Of a stretch of DNA of 6,854 nucleotides, positions 1-5,967 are shown one piece after another; position 1 is the stretch's first letter, and each line of letters opens with the position of its first letter. The DNA comes from JBHWPB01 sp043424675. Lineage in GTDB: Bacteria; Bacillota; Bacilli; Lactobacillales; Carnobacteriaceae_A. The stretch is from assembly GCA_043424675.1 (NCBI GenBank), contig JBHWPB010000134.1, positions 1-6,854 on the forward strand, given 5' to 3'. The translations under genes and the position numbers were made by a program. The notes beneath the pieces are model-generated. The model was not told where the DNA came from. It worked only from the letters and a program-made list of their open reading frames with translations, and made no database searches.

Positions 1-1
1 T

Positions 2-478
2 AAAAAATTTCAAGATTTTCTTGAAGCTAATAAACTCTCAGTGGTCATAGCGCTGCCAGGAGAAATGAGCCTAGAAAAGGACATCCTAGAAGAGTTAGGA
101 GCTACAGTAGTAAAAGACACAGACAAAGAAATTATTCAACATCTTCTAGAGGCTAGCCTTTTAATTACAGACCACCATCCTCATGCACTTACTTATTCTG
201 TTTTAAATAGAGCTATTATCTTCTATCATGGAGAGGTCTACCCGAACATTGGAGAAGACTTCTATTTCGAAAGTTATCAAAATGAACTTCCTGGAGATAT
301 TGCGACCAACGAAGAGGACCTACTCTATCTTCTCAGAGACTATTCAGAAGAGTCTTTTAAGATGAAAGCAACTTTTGTTAAAAAAACGAAACTTTTATTT
401 GAACAGCAAGACGACTCTGTTTATCAGAATATTTTTGAACAGTTTTCAGAACTCTTAGGTCTCAAACCTTCATCATGA
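2..478 (+). CDS. CDP-glycerol glycerophosphotransferase-like protein, C-terminal fragment (5' end outside window)
   Basis: The frame is open from base 2 through the TGA at 476-478 and gives 158 residues. The GTG at 41 has no ribosome binding site and the frame continues upstream of it, so the gene starts before the window. The pattern LLITD (D at 170-172), then an S..LNR.IIFY stretch, FYF, ELPGDI and a final acidic helix matches the last part of the TagB/TagF glycosyltransferase-B fold. These enzymes add glycerol phosphate from CDP-glycerol to wall teichoic acid or related polymers at the inner membrane face. Oddly, the usual DYSS...D motif reads DHHPHALT here, so Tyr, both Ser and the later Asp are all replaced. 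The protein may be a divergent or inactive paralog, or use another substrate. The fold is inferred from this pattern only, because the N-terminal part is unseen. uppP follows after 92 nt with its own promoter. Confidence 0.7.
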   Translation, partial: KKFQDFLEANKLSVVIALPGEMSLEKDILEELGATVVKDTDKEIIQHLLEASLLITDHHPHALTYSVLNRAIIFYHGEVYPNIGEDFYFESYQNELPGDIATNEEDLLYLLRDYSEESFKMKATFVKKTKLLFEQQDDSVYQNIFEQFSELLGLKPSS

Positions 479-504
479 CAAAGTAAAAAGTATCTCATCA
501 ACGT

Positions 505-533
505 TTGAGTTTTGTTTAGAGAAGAGATATAAT
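505..533 (+). promoter_or_regulatory. sigma-A-type promoter of uppP
   Basis: A -35 box TTGAGT (505-510) and a perfect -10 box TATAAT (528-533) are separated by 17 bp. Transcription would start near 540 and give a leader of about 30 nt before the uppP ATG at 571. This is the best-matched promoter in the window, and it suggests uppP is expressed independently of the upstream transferase gene. Confidence 0.7.
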
Positions 534-570
534 TTTTTTAGCTTTTATATTCGTAAGTAAGGAGAAAAAA

Positions 571-1395
571 ATGTTAATTTTTGAAGTTATGAAGTCAGTT
601 CTTCTGGGAGTGATCCAAGGGATCACCGAATGGCTGCCTATTTCTAGTACGGGACATATGATCTTATTTGATGAGCTTATCAGTATGAATATGTCTCCAG
701 AATTTATGGAAATGTATTTTGTCGTCATTCAATTTGCCTCTATTCTTGCTGTTATTCTCATTTATTTTAATCGTTTAAATCCTTTTTCCCCTTCTAAAAC
801 GAAGGAAGAAAAAGAAAACACCTGGGATATCTGGGTAAAAGTTATCGTAGGGATTATTCCGGTGGGTATCATAGGACTTTTATTCGAAGATGTTATCACA
901 GAGAAGTTTTATAATTGGCAGACGGTTGCGTTTACTCTTATCCTTTATGGTATTTTATTTATCGTTATTGAAAATGCTAATGAGAAGAAGGAAACAAAAG
1001 TTGCCAGTTTCAAAGAAATGCCCTATTCCACTGCTCTCATGATTGGACTCTTTCAAGTTCTTTCTCTCATCCCAGGAACTTCAAGATCGGGATCAACCAT
1101 CATGGGAGGTCTCATTATGGGTGTATCGCGACCTGTTGCTGCTGAATTTTCATTCTTTATGTCCATTCCGGTGATGCTGGGAGCGACCCTATTAAAACTT
1201 GGGACTTTTGGCATAGCTTTTACTTCTGCAGAAATCATAGTTCTCTTAAGTGGGATGGTGGTTTCTTTTGTGGTTTCCTACTACGCTATTAAATTCCTAA
1301 TGAGCTATATACAAACGAACGACTTCAAACCTTTTGGTTGGTATCGGATTATTCTAGGTATTGTAGTTATTTTATTTTTCAATCTCATGCGCTGA
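571..1395 (+). CDS. uppP: Undecaprenyl-diphosphate phosphatase (UppP/BacA)
   Basis: This polytopic membrane enzyme dephosphorylates undecaprenyl pyrophosphate to the monophosphate, recycling the lipid carrier used for peptidoglycan and teichoic acid. Overproduction in other bacteria gives bacitracin resistance. At 274 aa it has the usual family length. The first signature, QGITEWLPISSTGH, spans residues 16-29, with the Q16xxxE20 pair, S25/S26 and H29. The second, PGTSRSGST, spans residues 168-176, with R172. Several hydrophobic helices separate and follow them, and a hydrophilic loop lies around residues 70-85. The start is set by TAAGGAG at 558-564, 6 nt before the ATG. The gene has its own promoter (505-533) and terminator (1410-1449), so it is probably monocistronic. 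Its neighbour on the left is a teichoic-acid-type transferase, which fits an envelope role. Identification is near certain from the two motifs. Confidence 0.97.
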   Translation: MLIFEVMKSVLLGVIQGITEWLPISSTGHMILFDELISMNMSPEFMEMYFVVIQFASILAVILIYFNRLNPFSPSKTKEEKENTWDIWVKVIVGIIPVGIIGLLFEDVITEKFYNWQTVAFTLILYGILFIVIENANEKKETKVASFKEMPYSTALMIGLFQVLSLIPGTSRSGSTIMGGLIMGVSRPVAAEFSFFMSIPVMLGATLLKLGTFGIAFTSAEIIVLLSGMVVSFVVSYYAIKFLMSYIQTNDFKPFGWYRIILGIVVILFFNLMR

Positions 1396-1409
1396 TTTCA
1401 CGGAGAATC

Positions 1410-1449
1410 AAAAAGGACAAATCCTATATTTGCAGGATTTGTCCTTTTT
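1410..1449. terminator. Bidirectional rho-independent terminator between convergent genes
   Basis: A perfect 16-bp stem is formed by AAAAAGGACAAATCCT (1410-1425) and its exact complement (1434-1449), with an 8-nt loop. A- and T-runs at the two ends supply a U-tract in either direction. It lies 14 nt after the uppP stop and 3 nt from the stop of the convergent phosphoesterase, so it can end both transcripts. Confidence 0.9.
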
Positions 1450-1452
1450 ATT

Positions 1453-2289
1453 TTATGTTAAAGTAATGACTGTCATTTCCATGCGATTATTTATTCTAAG
1501 ACTATACTTAGAAGTATGTAAGCCGCGATTGATAATCATACGCTTTGTGGGATCATTTTTAGAAGCATAGAGGCCAAAGTCATACTTGGGATTAAAACCT
1601 TGACCAGGAGCATAGAGCCCCCCTATAAAAGGCAATATAACTTGACCTCCATGGGTATGCCCTGACAAGGTTAAATCTGGCTTAATCTCTCTATGTTCTT
1701 GATAATTTTCGAAGTATTCGGGATGATGGGCTAACAATATTTGAACTTGATCTTTCATTTCATCTGAGAAATCTATTTTCCCTAAAGGATTTTCCAGCAG
1801 AACTTCCTCTTCCACCATCTCTTTTGTTTCCTTCAAACCGATTAAAACAATACCTGAACCCCTTATGGGAACCCACCTTGCCTCATCCATCAACACCTGT
1901 ATAAAGCTTCCCTCTATGGCTGCTTTCCACCCAGGATTAGATAAGTATGCATAGTCATGGTTTCCAGGTATAGCATAGATTGGGGCGACTTCTCTTAAAG
2001 ATTCCCCGAAATGATGAATCCCTTTAATCGGAAGATCTTCGCCTTCTGCATGAAAAACATCGCCTGTGATGACAATTAAATCAGGATCCTCTTTTTGAAT
2101 TTCATCAATAAGCTTATCCAAATTTACTCTCTCATCAGGAAAATGAAAATCTGAAAGATGAATAATTCTACTGCCTCTCAAATTTCGATTTAAATTTGGA
2201 ATCTTCAAGCTGTAATGTTTTATTTCAAACGTGATGTTTCCCCATATAATAAAAATGGCGACTATCAGAATAATCAATAAATACCACAT
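1453..2289 (-). CDS. Membrane-anchored calcineurin-like metallophosphoesterase (YkuE/YaeI-like)
   Basis: This is a two-metal phosphoesterase of 278 aa. The N-terminal hydrophobic helix (about residues 3-19) looks like an uncleaved anchor. All metal-site blocks are present in order: DFH (D47, H49), GD (D77), GNHD (N110, H111), AHHP (H188) and GHTHGG (H211, H213). This is the arrangement in the YkuE/YaeI group, whose substrates are mostly undefined, so I do not assign one. Which side of the membrane the catalytic domain faces is not clear from the sequence. ATG 2289 is preferred. A TTG one codon upstream (2292) is also possible, since GAAGGTGG at 2299-2306 lies 9 nt from the ATG and 6 nt from the TTG. 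The gene has its own candidate extended -10 promoter and sits downstream of the terminator of the channel-like gene, so it is probably a single transcription unit. Confidence 0.92.
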   Translation of the reverse strand: MWYLLIILIVAIFIIWGNITFEIKHYSLKIPNLNRNLRGSRIIHLSDFHFPDERVNLDKLIDEIQKEDPDLIVITGDVFHAEGEDLPIKGIHHFGESLREVAPIYAIPGNHDYAYLSNPGWKAAIEGSFIQVLMDEARWVPIRGSGIVLIGLKETKEMVEEEVLLENPLGKIDFSDEMKDQVQILLAHHPEYFENYQEHREIKPDLTLSGHTHGGQVILPFIGGLYAPGQGFNPKYDFGLYASKNDPTKRMIINRGLHTSKYSLRINNRMEMTVITLT

Positions 2290-2328
2290 CAAAATGCCCC
2301 ACCTTCTCTTACTTTTCTCTTAACACTA

Positions 2329-2337
2329 ATAATAGCA
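2329..2337 (-). promoter_or_regulatory. Candidate extended -10 promoter of the metallophosphoesterase gene
   Basis: On the minus strand TGCTATTAT (2337 to 2329) gives a TATTAT -10 box preceded by the TGn extension. No good -35 hexamer lies at the usual distance, but an extended -10 can compensate. The expected start of transcription is near 2322, about 33 nt upstream of ATG 2289. Confidence 0.45.
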
Positions 2338-2355
2338 CAATAATCCTTCAAAATT

Positions 2356-2382
2356 GAGAGAAAGTTCCCTTTACTTTCTCTT
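2356..2382. repeat. Inverted repeat upstream of the phosphoesterase promoter (candidate operator or hairpin)
   Basis: AGAGAAAGT (2357-2365) and ACTTTCTCT (2373-2381) are perfect 9-bp complements around a 7-nt centre, with a further G:T pair at the ends. The repeat covers the -35 side of the candidate phosphoesterase promoter. A related copy, ACTTTTCTCT, occurs at 2311-2320, between the predicted transcription start and the start codon. A short T-run follows on the plus strand, but there is no plus-strand gene for it to terminate, so a regulator-binding site is the better guess. Confidence 0.45.
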
Positions 2383-2396
2383 TTCATCAGAAATTT

Positions 2397-2429
2397 AAAA
2401 ACCGGCTGTAGAATTTATTCTACAACCGG
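2397..2429 (-). terminator. Rho-independent terminator of the MscS-related gene
   Basis: On the minus strand CCGGTTGTAGAA pairs with TTCTACAGCCGG around a 4-nt loop (2402-2429), with one internal mismatch. It is followed directly by TTTTT (2401-2397) and more A/T. It lies about 50 nt after the stop at 2481 and separates the channel-like gene from the phosphoesterase gene. Confidence 0.88.
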
Positions 2430-2480
2430 AATGTTTTACAGAAGTAAACCTTTTCTATCTTTTTCAATAATCTGTTACTT

Positions 2481-3938
2481 TTAATTATCTGACCGATCTA
2501 AATCTTCCGCATTTGCTGCTTCATCTTCATTCACAGCGTATGTGAAGTCTCCACTACTTCCAGAATCATCGACTTTCTTTCTCTCAATATCTTCAGAACC
2601 ACCCTCCACACGTCTTTTAGAAACAGTTCTAGAATCAGTTGTTGGACGGTTTGTAGATGCCTTTTCGAACTCTTCTCTGCGTTTTCTAAGTGTTTCTTGC
2701 ACCGATTCTGTTTTTTCGTCTTTTTCCATTTCTTTATCAAGTTTTTTATCCAGCTTGTTTAATTGGCTTTTAGCAAAGTCACGTCCGCCTAGACCAAAGG
2801 CCAGCGCAAAGGCTACTGCCCCTGCTCCTACGATAAATATAAATGCAGTGTTGACGATGCTTGTTGCAAAGTTAAGTTGATCTAGTGCCATAAATACTGA
2901 TAGTGCTAGGACAAGATACTTTAAGATTTCTCCAAACCATCTGCTGCCCGCTGCGTTCGTTACAAATTGACCTAAGAGCTGGCCACCGATGATTCCTAAA
3001 CCTAGAATGATAAGCGCAAAGATGATATTCGGTAAGTAACCGATAATCGCAGTTCCGATAGTGTTCAAGATAGCTAAGTTTAATGCATTCATTGCTTCAA
3101 CTAAGAAGAAAAGGCCGATGATTATCATGACAAGTTGTCCAATAATCTTAGCTATATTAAAGCTTCTTCCGCTCTCTCCTGAAATATAATCAGTAATACG
3201 ATTGACTCCTGCACCTTCTAGAATGTCTTGAGTGAGGTCTCCCACCACTTTGGCGATCGCAAAACCTACAGCTAATAAAATTCCTGCGACTAAGATATTA
3301 GGGATAGCGGCTAAGATAGCATTCAGTACATTAATAATTGGAATGGATATAGAACGAATGCCTAAAGTTTCCAGCGCTACAATTAAAATTGGAATAAGGA
3401 TAAGAATATAAACAACGTTAGCCAAAACAGAAGCTATTGTATCTTTCCTGTCTTCTGAGACTGTTTCTCCGTCTTCTCCTGTGAACCGCGAGATTGCCTT
3501 ATCTACATTCAATGATACTAACAAGTTGTAGACTAGATTTTTGACGAACCTTGCAGCTAATATGCCAAGTACTACAATTACAATGGCTGCGATTACATTT
3601 GGAAGGTAAGCGAGCGCTGTATCTATCATATTTGTGATGGGTTGTGCAACAGAATTTAGTCCAAATGCCGAAAAAATTCCCGGTAAGAATAACACCCATA
3701 CTAAGTAGTAGAATACTCTCGCTAGCGATTGGATCGTATTATTGGCTTGGTTTGAGTCGTTTGCGACACCCCAGTCTTGTAATTTACTATCAAAATTAAT
3801 CGCCTCTAATCCTTTGGCAATACCATTTTTTATGAGTACAGCAATTATCCAGGCTACTAAGATCAAAATAATACCATAGAGTAAATTTGGCAGATAACTT
3901 AAAAAGTCATTTAACAAATTTTGTAAACTTTCTACCAT
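2481..3938 (-). CDS. MscS-related membrane protein with four TM-helix repeats (mechanosensitive-channel-like)
   Basis: This 485-aa integral membrane protein is built from about four tandem units of 90-100 residues. Each begins with a Y/A-L/I-P-N motif followed by a long Gly/Ala-rich hydrophobic helix, at residues 15-18, 110-113, 210-213 and 300-303. Each is followed by a charged linker and a second helix. This matches proteins annotated as mechanosensitive ion channels through the conserved TM-helix repeat. The last unit ends in a Gly/Ala-rich, pore-helix-like segment (about 365-388) finishing GLGGRDFA, similar to MscS TM3. No MscS-type beta domain follows. The tail (about 390-485) is highly charged and low in complexity, probably a coiled or disordered cytoplasmic region. 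A role in osmotic or membrane stress is inferred from the family; channel activity is not shown by sequence. The start at 3938 is chosen because AAGGAG sits 9 nt before it and directly touches the alternative ATG at 3947. Confidence 0.85.
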   Translation of the reverse strand: MVESLQNLLNDFLSYLPNLLYGIILILVAWIIAVLIKNGIAKGLEAINFDSKLQDWGVANDSNQANNTIQSLARVFYYLVWVLFLPGIFSAFGLNSVAQPITNMIDTALAYLPNVIAAIVIVVLGILAARFVKNLVYNLLVSLNVDKAISRFTGEDGETVSEDRKDTIASVLANVVYILILIPILIVALETLGIRSISIPIINVLNAILAAIPNILVAGILLAVGFAIAKVVGDLTQDILEGAGVNRITDYISGESGRSFNIAKIIGQLVMIIIGLFFLVEAMNALNLAILNTIGTAIIGYLPNIIFALIILGLGIIGGQLLGQFVTNAAGSRWFGEILKYLVLALSVFMALDQLNFATSIVNTAFIFIVGAGAVAFALAFGLGGRDFAKSQLNKLDKKLDKEMEKDEKTESVQETLRKRREEFEKASTNRPTTDSRTVSKRRVEGGSEDIERKKVDDSGSSGDFTYAVNEDEAANAEDLDRSDN

Positions 3939-3947
3939 CTTTATCAT

Positions 3948-3953
3948 CTCCTT
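3948..3953 (-). promoter_or_regulatory. Ribosome binding site that decides the start of the MscS-related gene
   Basis: AAGGAG occupies 3953-3948. The in-frame ATG at 3947 follows with no spacer, which is too close for initiation. The in-frame ATG at 3938 is 9 nt away, a normal distance, so translation should start there. Confidence 0.8.
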
Positions 3954-3964
3954 TTTATATCTTC

Positions 3965-3993
3965 ATTATAAGTTAGTTAACTTAAGATTGAAA
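3965..3993 (-). promoter_or_regulatory. Candidate promoter of the MscS-related gene
   Basis: On the minus strand a perfect TATAAT -10 box (3970 to 3965) lies 27 nt upstream of the start codon at 3938. At 17 bp the -35 position reads TTTCAA (3993-3988), a poor match, so basal strength may be modest or depend on a regulator. A 16-bp dyad fills the spacer and touches the -10 box. Confidence 0.55.
3969..3984. promoter_or_regulatory. Perfect 7-2-7 dyad in the promoter spacer (candidate operator)
   Basis: TAAGTTAGTTAACTTA is a perfect inverted repeat, with TAAGTTA and TAACTTA arms around a 2-nt centre. It overlaps the upstream edge of the -10 box and fills the spacer of the MscS-related gene's promoter. 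This position is typical of a repressor operator. No regulator gene is in the window to pair with it. Confidence 0.45.
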
Positions 3994-4002
3994 GCGATTT
4001 AC
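3989..4002. promoter_or_regulatory. cre-like site near the -35 of the MscS-related gene
   Basis: TGAAAGCGATTTAC matches the CcpA catabolite-response element pattern TGNNANCGNTNWCA at all positions except the last two. The TGAAAGCG half is perfect. It overlaps the -35 region, where CcpA binding would be expected to repress. The imperfect second half keeps this tentative. Confidence 0.3.
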
Positions 4003-4041
4003 TCTGCGCAGGATAAAAATCAAAGATAGAAGAGTCTTGAA

Positions 4042-4326
4042 TCAGCAAGATTCGATCCATTCTACAGAGAGAATTTCAATAGGATACATCCCTTCTACTT
4101 CGTTTAGGACTTTTCGTAAAACTTTATCTCCATGCTGCTTTGAATTAGTCACTATTCCGTATCCTACTTTTCCGATGTTCAGCATATCATGCTCTCCTGT
4201 TTCCGAAGCGCTGACTTTATAACGATGCTGCATGCGTTCAATCATACTTTTGATCACACTGCGTTTATATTTTAATGAGTGACTATCATAAATAAGAATT
4301 TCTAATTCGACGCCCAACAAAATCAT
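4042..4326 (-). CDS. DUF503 / YlxP-like small protein
   Basis: This 94-aa protein matches the DUF503 family, known as YlxP in Bacillus. Supporting features are the opening hydrophobic strand (MILLGVELEILI), the signature SLKYKRSVIKS around residues 16-26, a central HDMLNIGKVGYGIVTNS block, and a closing IEILSVEWIE strand. Family members are small cytoplasmic proteins, usually encoded in the nusA-infB-rbfA operon and linked by context to translation or ribosome assembly; their biochemical role is not settled. Here the gene stands apart from that operon, between pepV and the channel-like gene. ATG 4326 is preferred because family members begin just before this first strand. A GTG two codons upstream (4332) is also possible, since AAGGGGG at 4337-4343 is 4 nt from it and 10 nt from the ATG. 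No clear terminator follows it, so some read-through into the channel-like gene is possible. Confidence 0.85.
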   Translation of the reverse strand: MILLGVELEILIYDSHSLKYKRSVIKSMIERMQHRYKVSASETGEHDMLNIGKVGYGIVTNSKQHGDKVLRKVLNEVEGMYPIEILSVEWIESC

Positions 4327-4376
4327 ACTCACTCTACCCCCTTGGATTTGTAAAGCTGTCAGCTATTTTCTCTTTC

Positions 4377-4406
4377 ATAATAAAAGAAATATTCTCTTTA
4401 TACCAA
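4377..4406 (-). promoter_or_regulatory. Candidate promoter of the DUF503 gene
   Basis: On the minus strand TTGGTA (4406-4401) and TATTAT (4382-4377) are separated by 18 bp. Transcription would begin near 4370, leaving a leader of about 44 nt. The leader contains a small dyad, AGCTG-T-CAGCT (4354-4364). Confidence 0.4.
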
Positions 4407-4436
4407 AGGAACACATTTTCTTCCTATAAATTACAA

Positions 4437-4479
4437 AAATATCTAAATGTCATCACAGAGATGATTCATTCAGATATTT
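4437..4479 (-). terminator. Terminator of pepV (AT-rich hairpin)
   Basis: AAATATCT..AATG..TCATC (4437-4454) pairs with GATGA..CATT..AGATATTT (4460-4479), with one mismatch, a 2-nt bulge and a 5-nt loop. On the minus strand a T-run (4439-4435) ends the stem. It lies about 14 nt after the pepV stop. The stem is long but low in GC. Confidence 0.65.
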
Positions 4480-4492
4480 ATCTTTACTAACT

Positions 4493-5896
4493 CTATTTTA
4501 CCAATTCATAAATTGCTTCAGCGTAAATCGCTGTCGCCCTGAACAAGTCGTCTAGGGCGATAAATTCATTCGCTTGGTGCATGGTATCAACGCTATCAGG
4601 GAACATTGCTCCATAGGCTACGCCACGGTCCAAGAGACGTCCATAAGTCCCTCCGCCTATGACTTGCTCATGTCCTTTCAGACCGGTTTGTTTCTCGTAA
4701 ACGTGGAGTAAAGTTTCTACTAAGGGATCATCTGCTGGAACATAGTGTGGTTCTTTGCTGTCTCCTCTTGTTACTTTTAATGTATCAGAGACAGTTTCCT
4801 CTATTTTATTTTTGATCTGTTCTCCATCAGTGTTTTTAGGAAAACGGAAATTGGTAGAAATCTTTCCACCTTCTCCTTCCTTAAATTCGAGTACCCCCAC
4901 GTTCATAGTCAAGTCTCCCATGACTTCATCAGTGACTGCAACGCCCGCTTTTTTACCAAAAGGATCATCGTGCAGGTAAGTGGAAACAGTCTCCACAAAG
5001 AGGCGAGCATCATTTTCTAAAGTTTGTCCTGCTAAAAAATCTGCCAGATAAGTGCCTGCATTTTCTCCATTTTGCGGTTGAGCGCCATGAGAGGCTTTTC
5101 CTACTACACTTAAAGTAACAGTCTCGTCGTCTGTTCTTGTTTGACCTGTAACCGGATGTTCATTGAGGTAATTTTCAAAAGCTTCTTCAAACGCTGCTGT
5201 ATCATTCATTTTTACAGCCGCTTCAGCATCTTGAGGCACCATGTTCTCTCTTAAGCCTGATTGGAAGTGAAGGAGACTCATTTCTTCCCCTTCTCCCTTT
5301 CCACCAGATTCAAGGTAAACAGAGACATTTCCTTTTTCTCCATTAATAACAGGGAAATTAGCGTCGGGAGAAAAACCAAAATCGGGCATGTCTTCTACTT
5401 CAAAGTAATGGTCCATACCTTTCCAATCACTTTCTTCATCTGTCCCAATGATAAAGCGGATTCGTTTAGATACGGGTAACTCTAATTCCTTGATAATTTT
5501 CAAAGCATAGTAAGCGGCCATCCCTGGACCTTTATCATCACTTGCACCTCTTGCATAGAGTCGGTCATCTTTTATGACAGGATTAAAGGGTTCTGTTTCC
5601 CAGCCTGTCCCAACCGGCACCACATCGACGTGGGCTAAAATCCCTAAGGTTTCAGAACCTTCGCCGTATTCAATGTGGCCTGCCAGATTATCAAAATTTT
5701 CTGTCTGAAAGCCGTCTTCTTCTGCCAATTCTAAAAAGGCATCTAACGCTTCAGCCGGTCCAGGCCCTACCGGATACTCTTCTGTGGCCTTGCTGTCATC
5801 CCTGACACTGTCGATGCTCAAAAGCATCTTCAAATCATTCAGCAAGTCCTCTTGTCGCGTCTCTACCTCTTTCTTCCAATTAATATCTTGACTCAT
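4493..5896 (-). CDS. pepV: Dipeptidase PepV (M20 zinc metallopeptidase)
   Basis: PepV is a cytoplasmic di-zinc dipeptidase that hydrolyses a broad range of dipeptides, a late step in peptide use by lactic acid bacteria and relatives. The 467-aa length is close to the roughly 470 aa known for PepV. All key sites are visible: HVDVVP (H89, D91), RGASDDKG (bridging D120), GTDEESDWKG (catalytic and metal E154, E155), FSPDANFP (D178), KASHGAQPQNGENA (H270, lid domain) and DTMHQANE (H440). The start is ATG 5896, preceded by GGAGG at 5906-5910 with 9 nt spacing. The in-frame ATG at 5905 touches that site and is unlikely to be used. The start MSQDINWKKEV also fits the family's N-terminus. The rsuA-like gene lies 71 nt upstream with no terminator between, so co-transcription is plausible. 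A weak extended -10 (TGCTATGGT, 5934-5926) could give separate expression. Confidence 0.95.
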   Translation of the reverse strand: MSQDINWKKEVETRQEDLLNDLKMLLSIDSVRDDSKATEEYPVGPGPAEALDAFLELAEEDGFQTENFDNLAGHIEYGEGSETLGILAHVDVVPVGTGWETEPFNPVIKDDRLYARGASDDKGPGMAAYYALKIIKELELPVSKRIRFIIGTDEESDWKGMDHYFEVEDMPDFGFSPDANFPVINGEKGNVSVYLESGGKGEGEEMSLLHFQSGLRENMVPQDAEAAVKMNDTAAFEEAFENYLNEHPVTGQTRTDDETVTLSVVGKASHGAQPQNGENAGTYLADFLAGQTLENDARLFVETVSTYLHDDPFGKKAGVAVTDEVMGDLTMNVGVLEFKEGEGGKISTNFRFPKNTDGEQIKNKIEETVSDTLKVTRGDSKEPHYVPADDPLVETLLHVYEKQTGLKGHEQVIGGGTYGRLLDRGVAYGAMFPDSVDTMHQANEFIALDDLFRATAIYAEAIYELVK

Positions 5897-5905
5897 ACTA
5901 TACAT

Positions 5906-5910
5906 CCTCC
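5906..5910 (-). promoter_or_regulatory. Ribosome binding site that decides the pepV start
   Basis: GGAGG (5910-5906) directly abuts an in-frame ATG at 5905 and lies 9 nt from the ATG at 5896. Only the second has workable spacing. Short arms CTATA and TATAG (5898-5902 and 5916-5920) flank the site and could weakly pair around it. Confidence 0.75.
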
Positions 5911-5967
5911 ATTTCTATAGCATTCACCATAGCATATTTTCCGAATAAAAATATACGTTTCATTCTT

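Noticed and set aside
490..540. TATCTC/GAGATA pairing followed by a T-run, as a terminator of the left-edge gene
   Set aside because: The stem is only 6 bp around a loop of about 27 nt, and the same bases form a much better promoter for uppP.
516..728. Minus-strand open frame of 70 aa over the uppP start
   Set aside because: It lies opposite the uppP promoter and its well-supported coding start, has no ribosome binding site and no recognisable motif.
2542..2880. Plus-strand open frame of 112 aa, Ser/Leu-rich
   Set aside because: It is antisense to the charged tail and last helix of the MscS-related gene. Its Ser/Phe-rich composition is what the complement of Glu/Lys/Arg codons produces.
4035..4050. 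TCTTG/CAAGA hairpin at the end of the DUF503 gene
   Set aside because: The stem is only 5 bp, sits partly in the coding sequence, and has no T-run directly after it on the minus strand.
4755..5479. Plus-strand open frames opposite pepV
   Set aside because: They lie fully inside pepV, whose metal-site motifs are intact. No ribosome binding site or family signal supports them.
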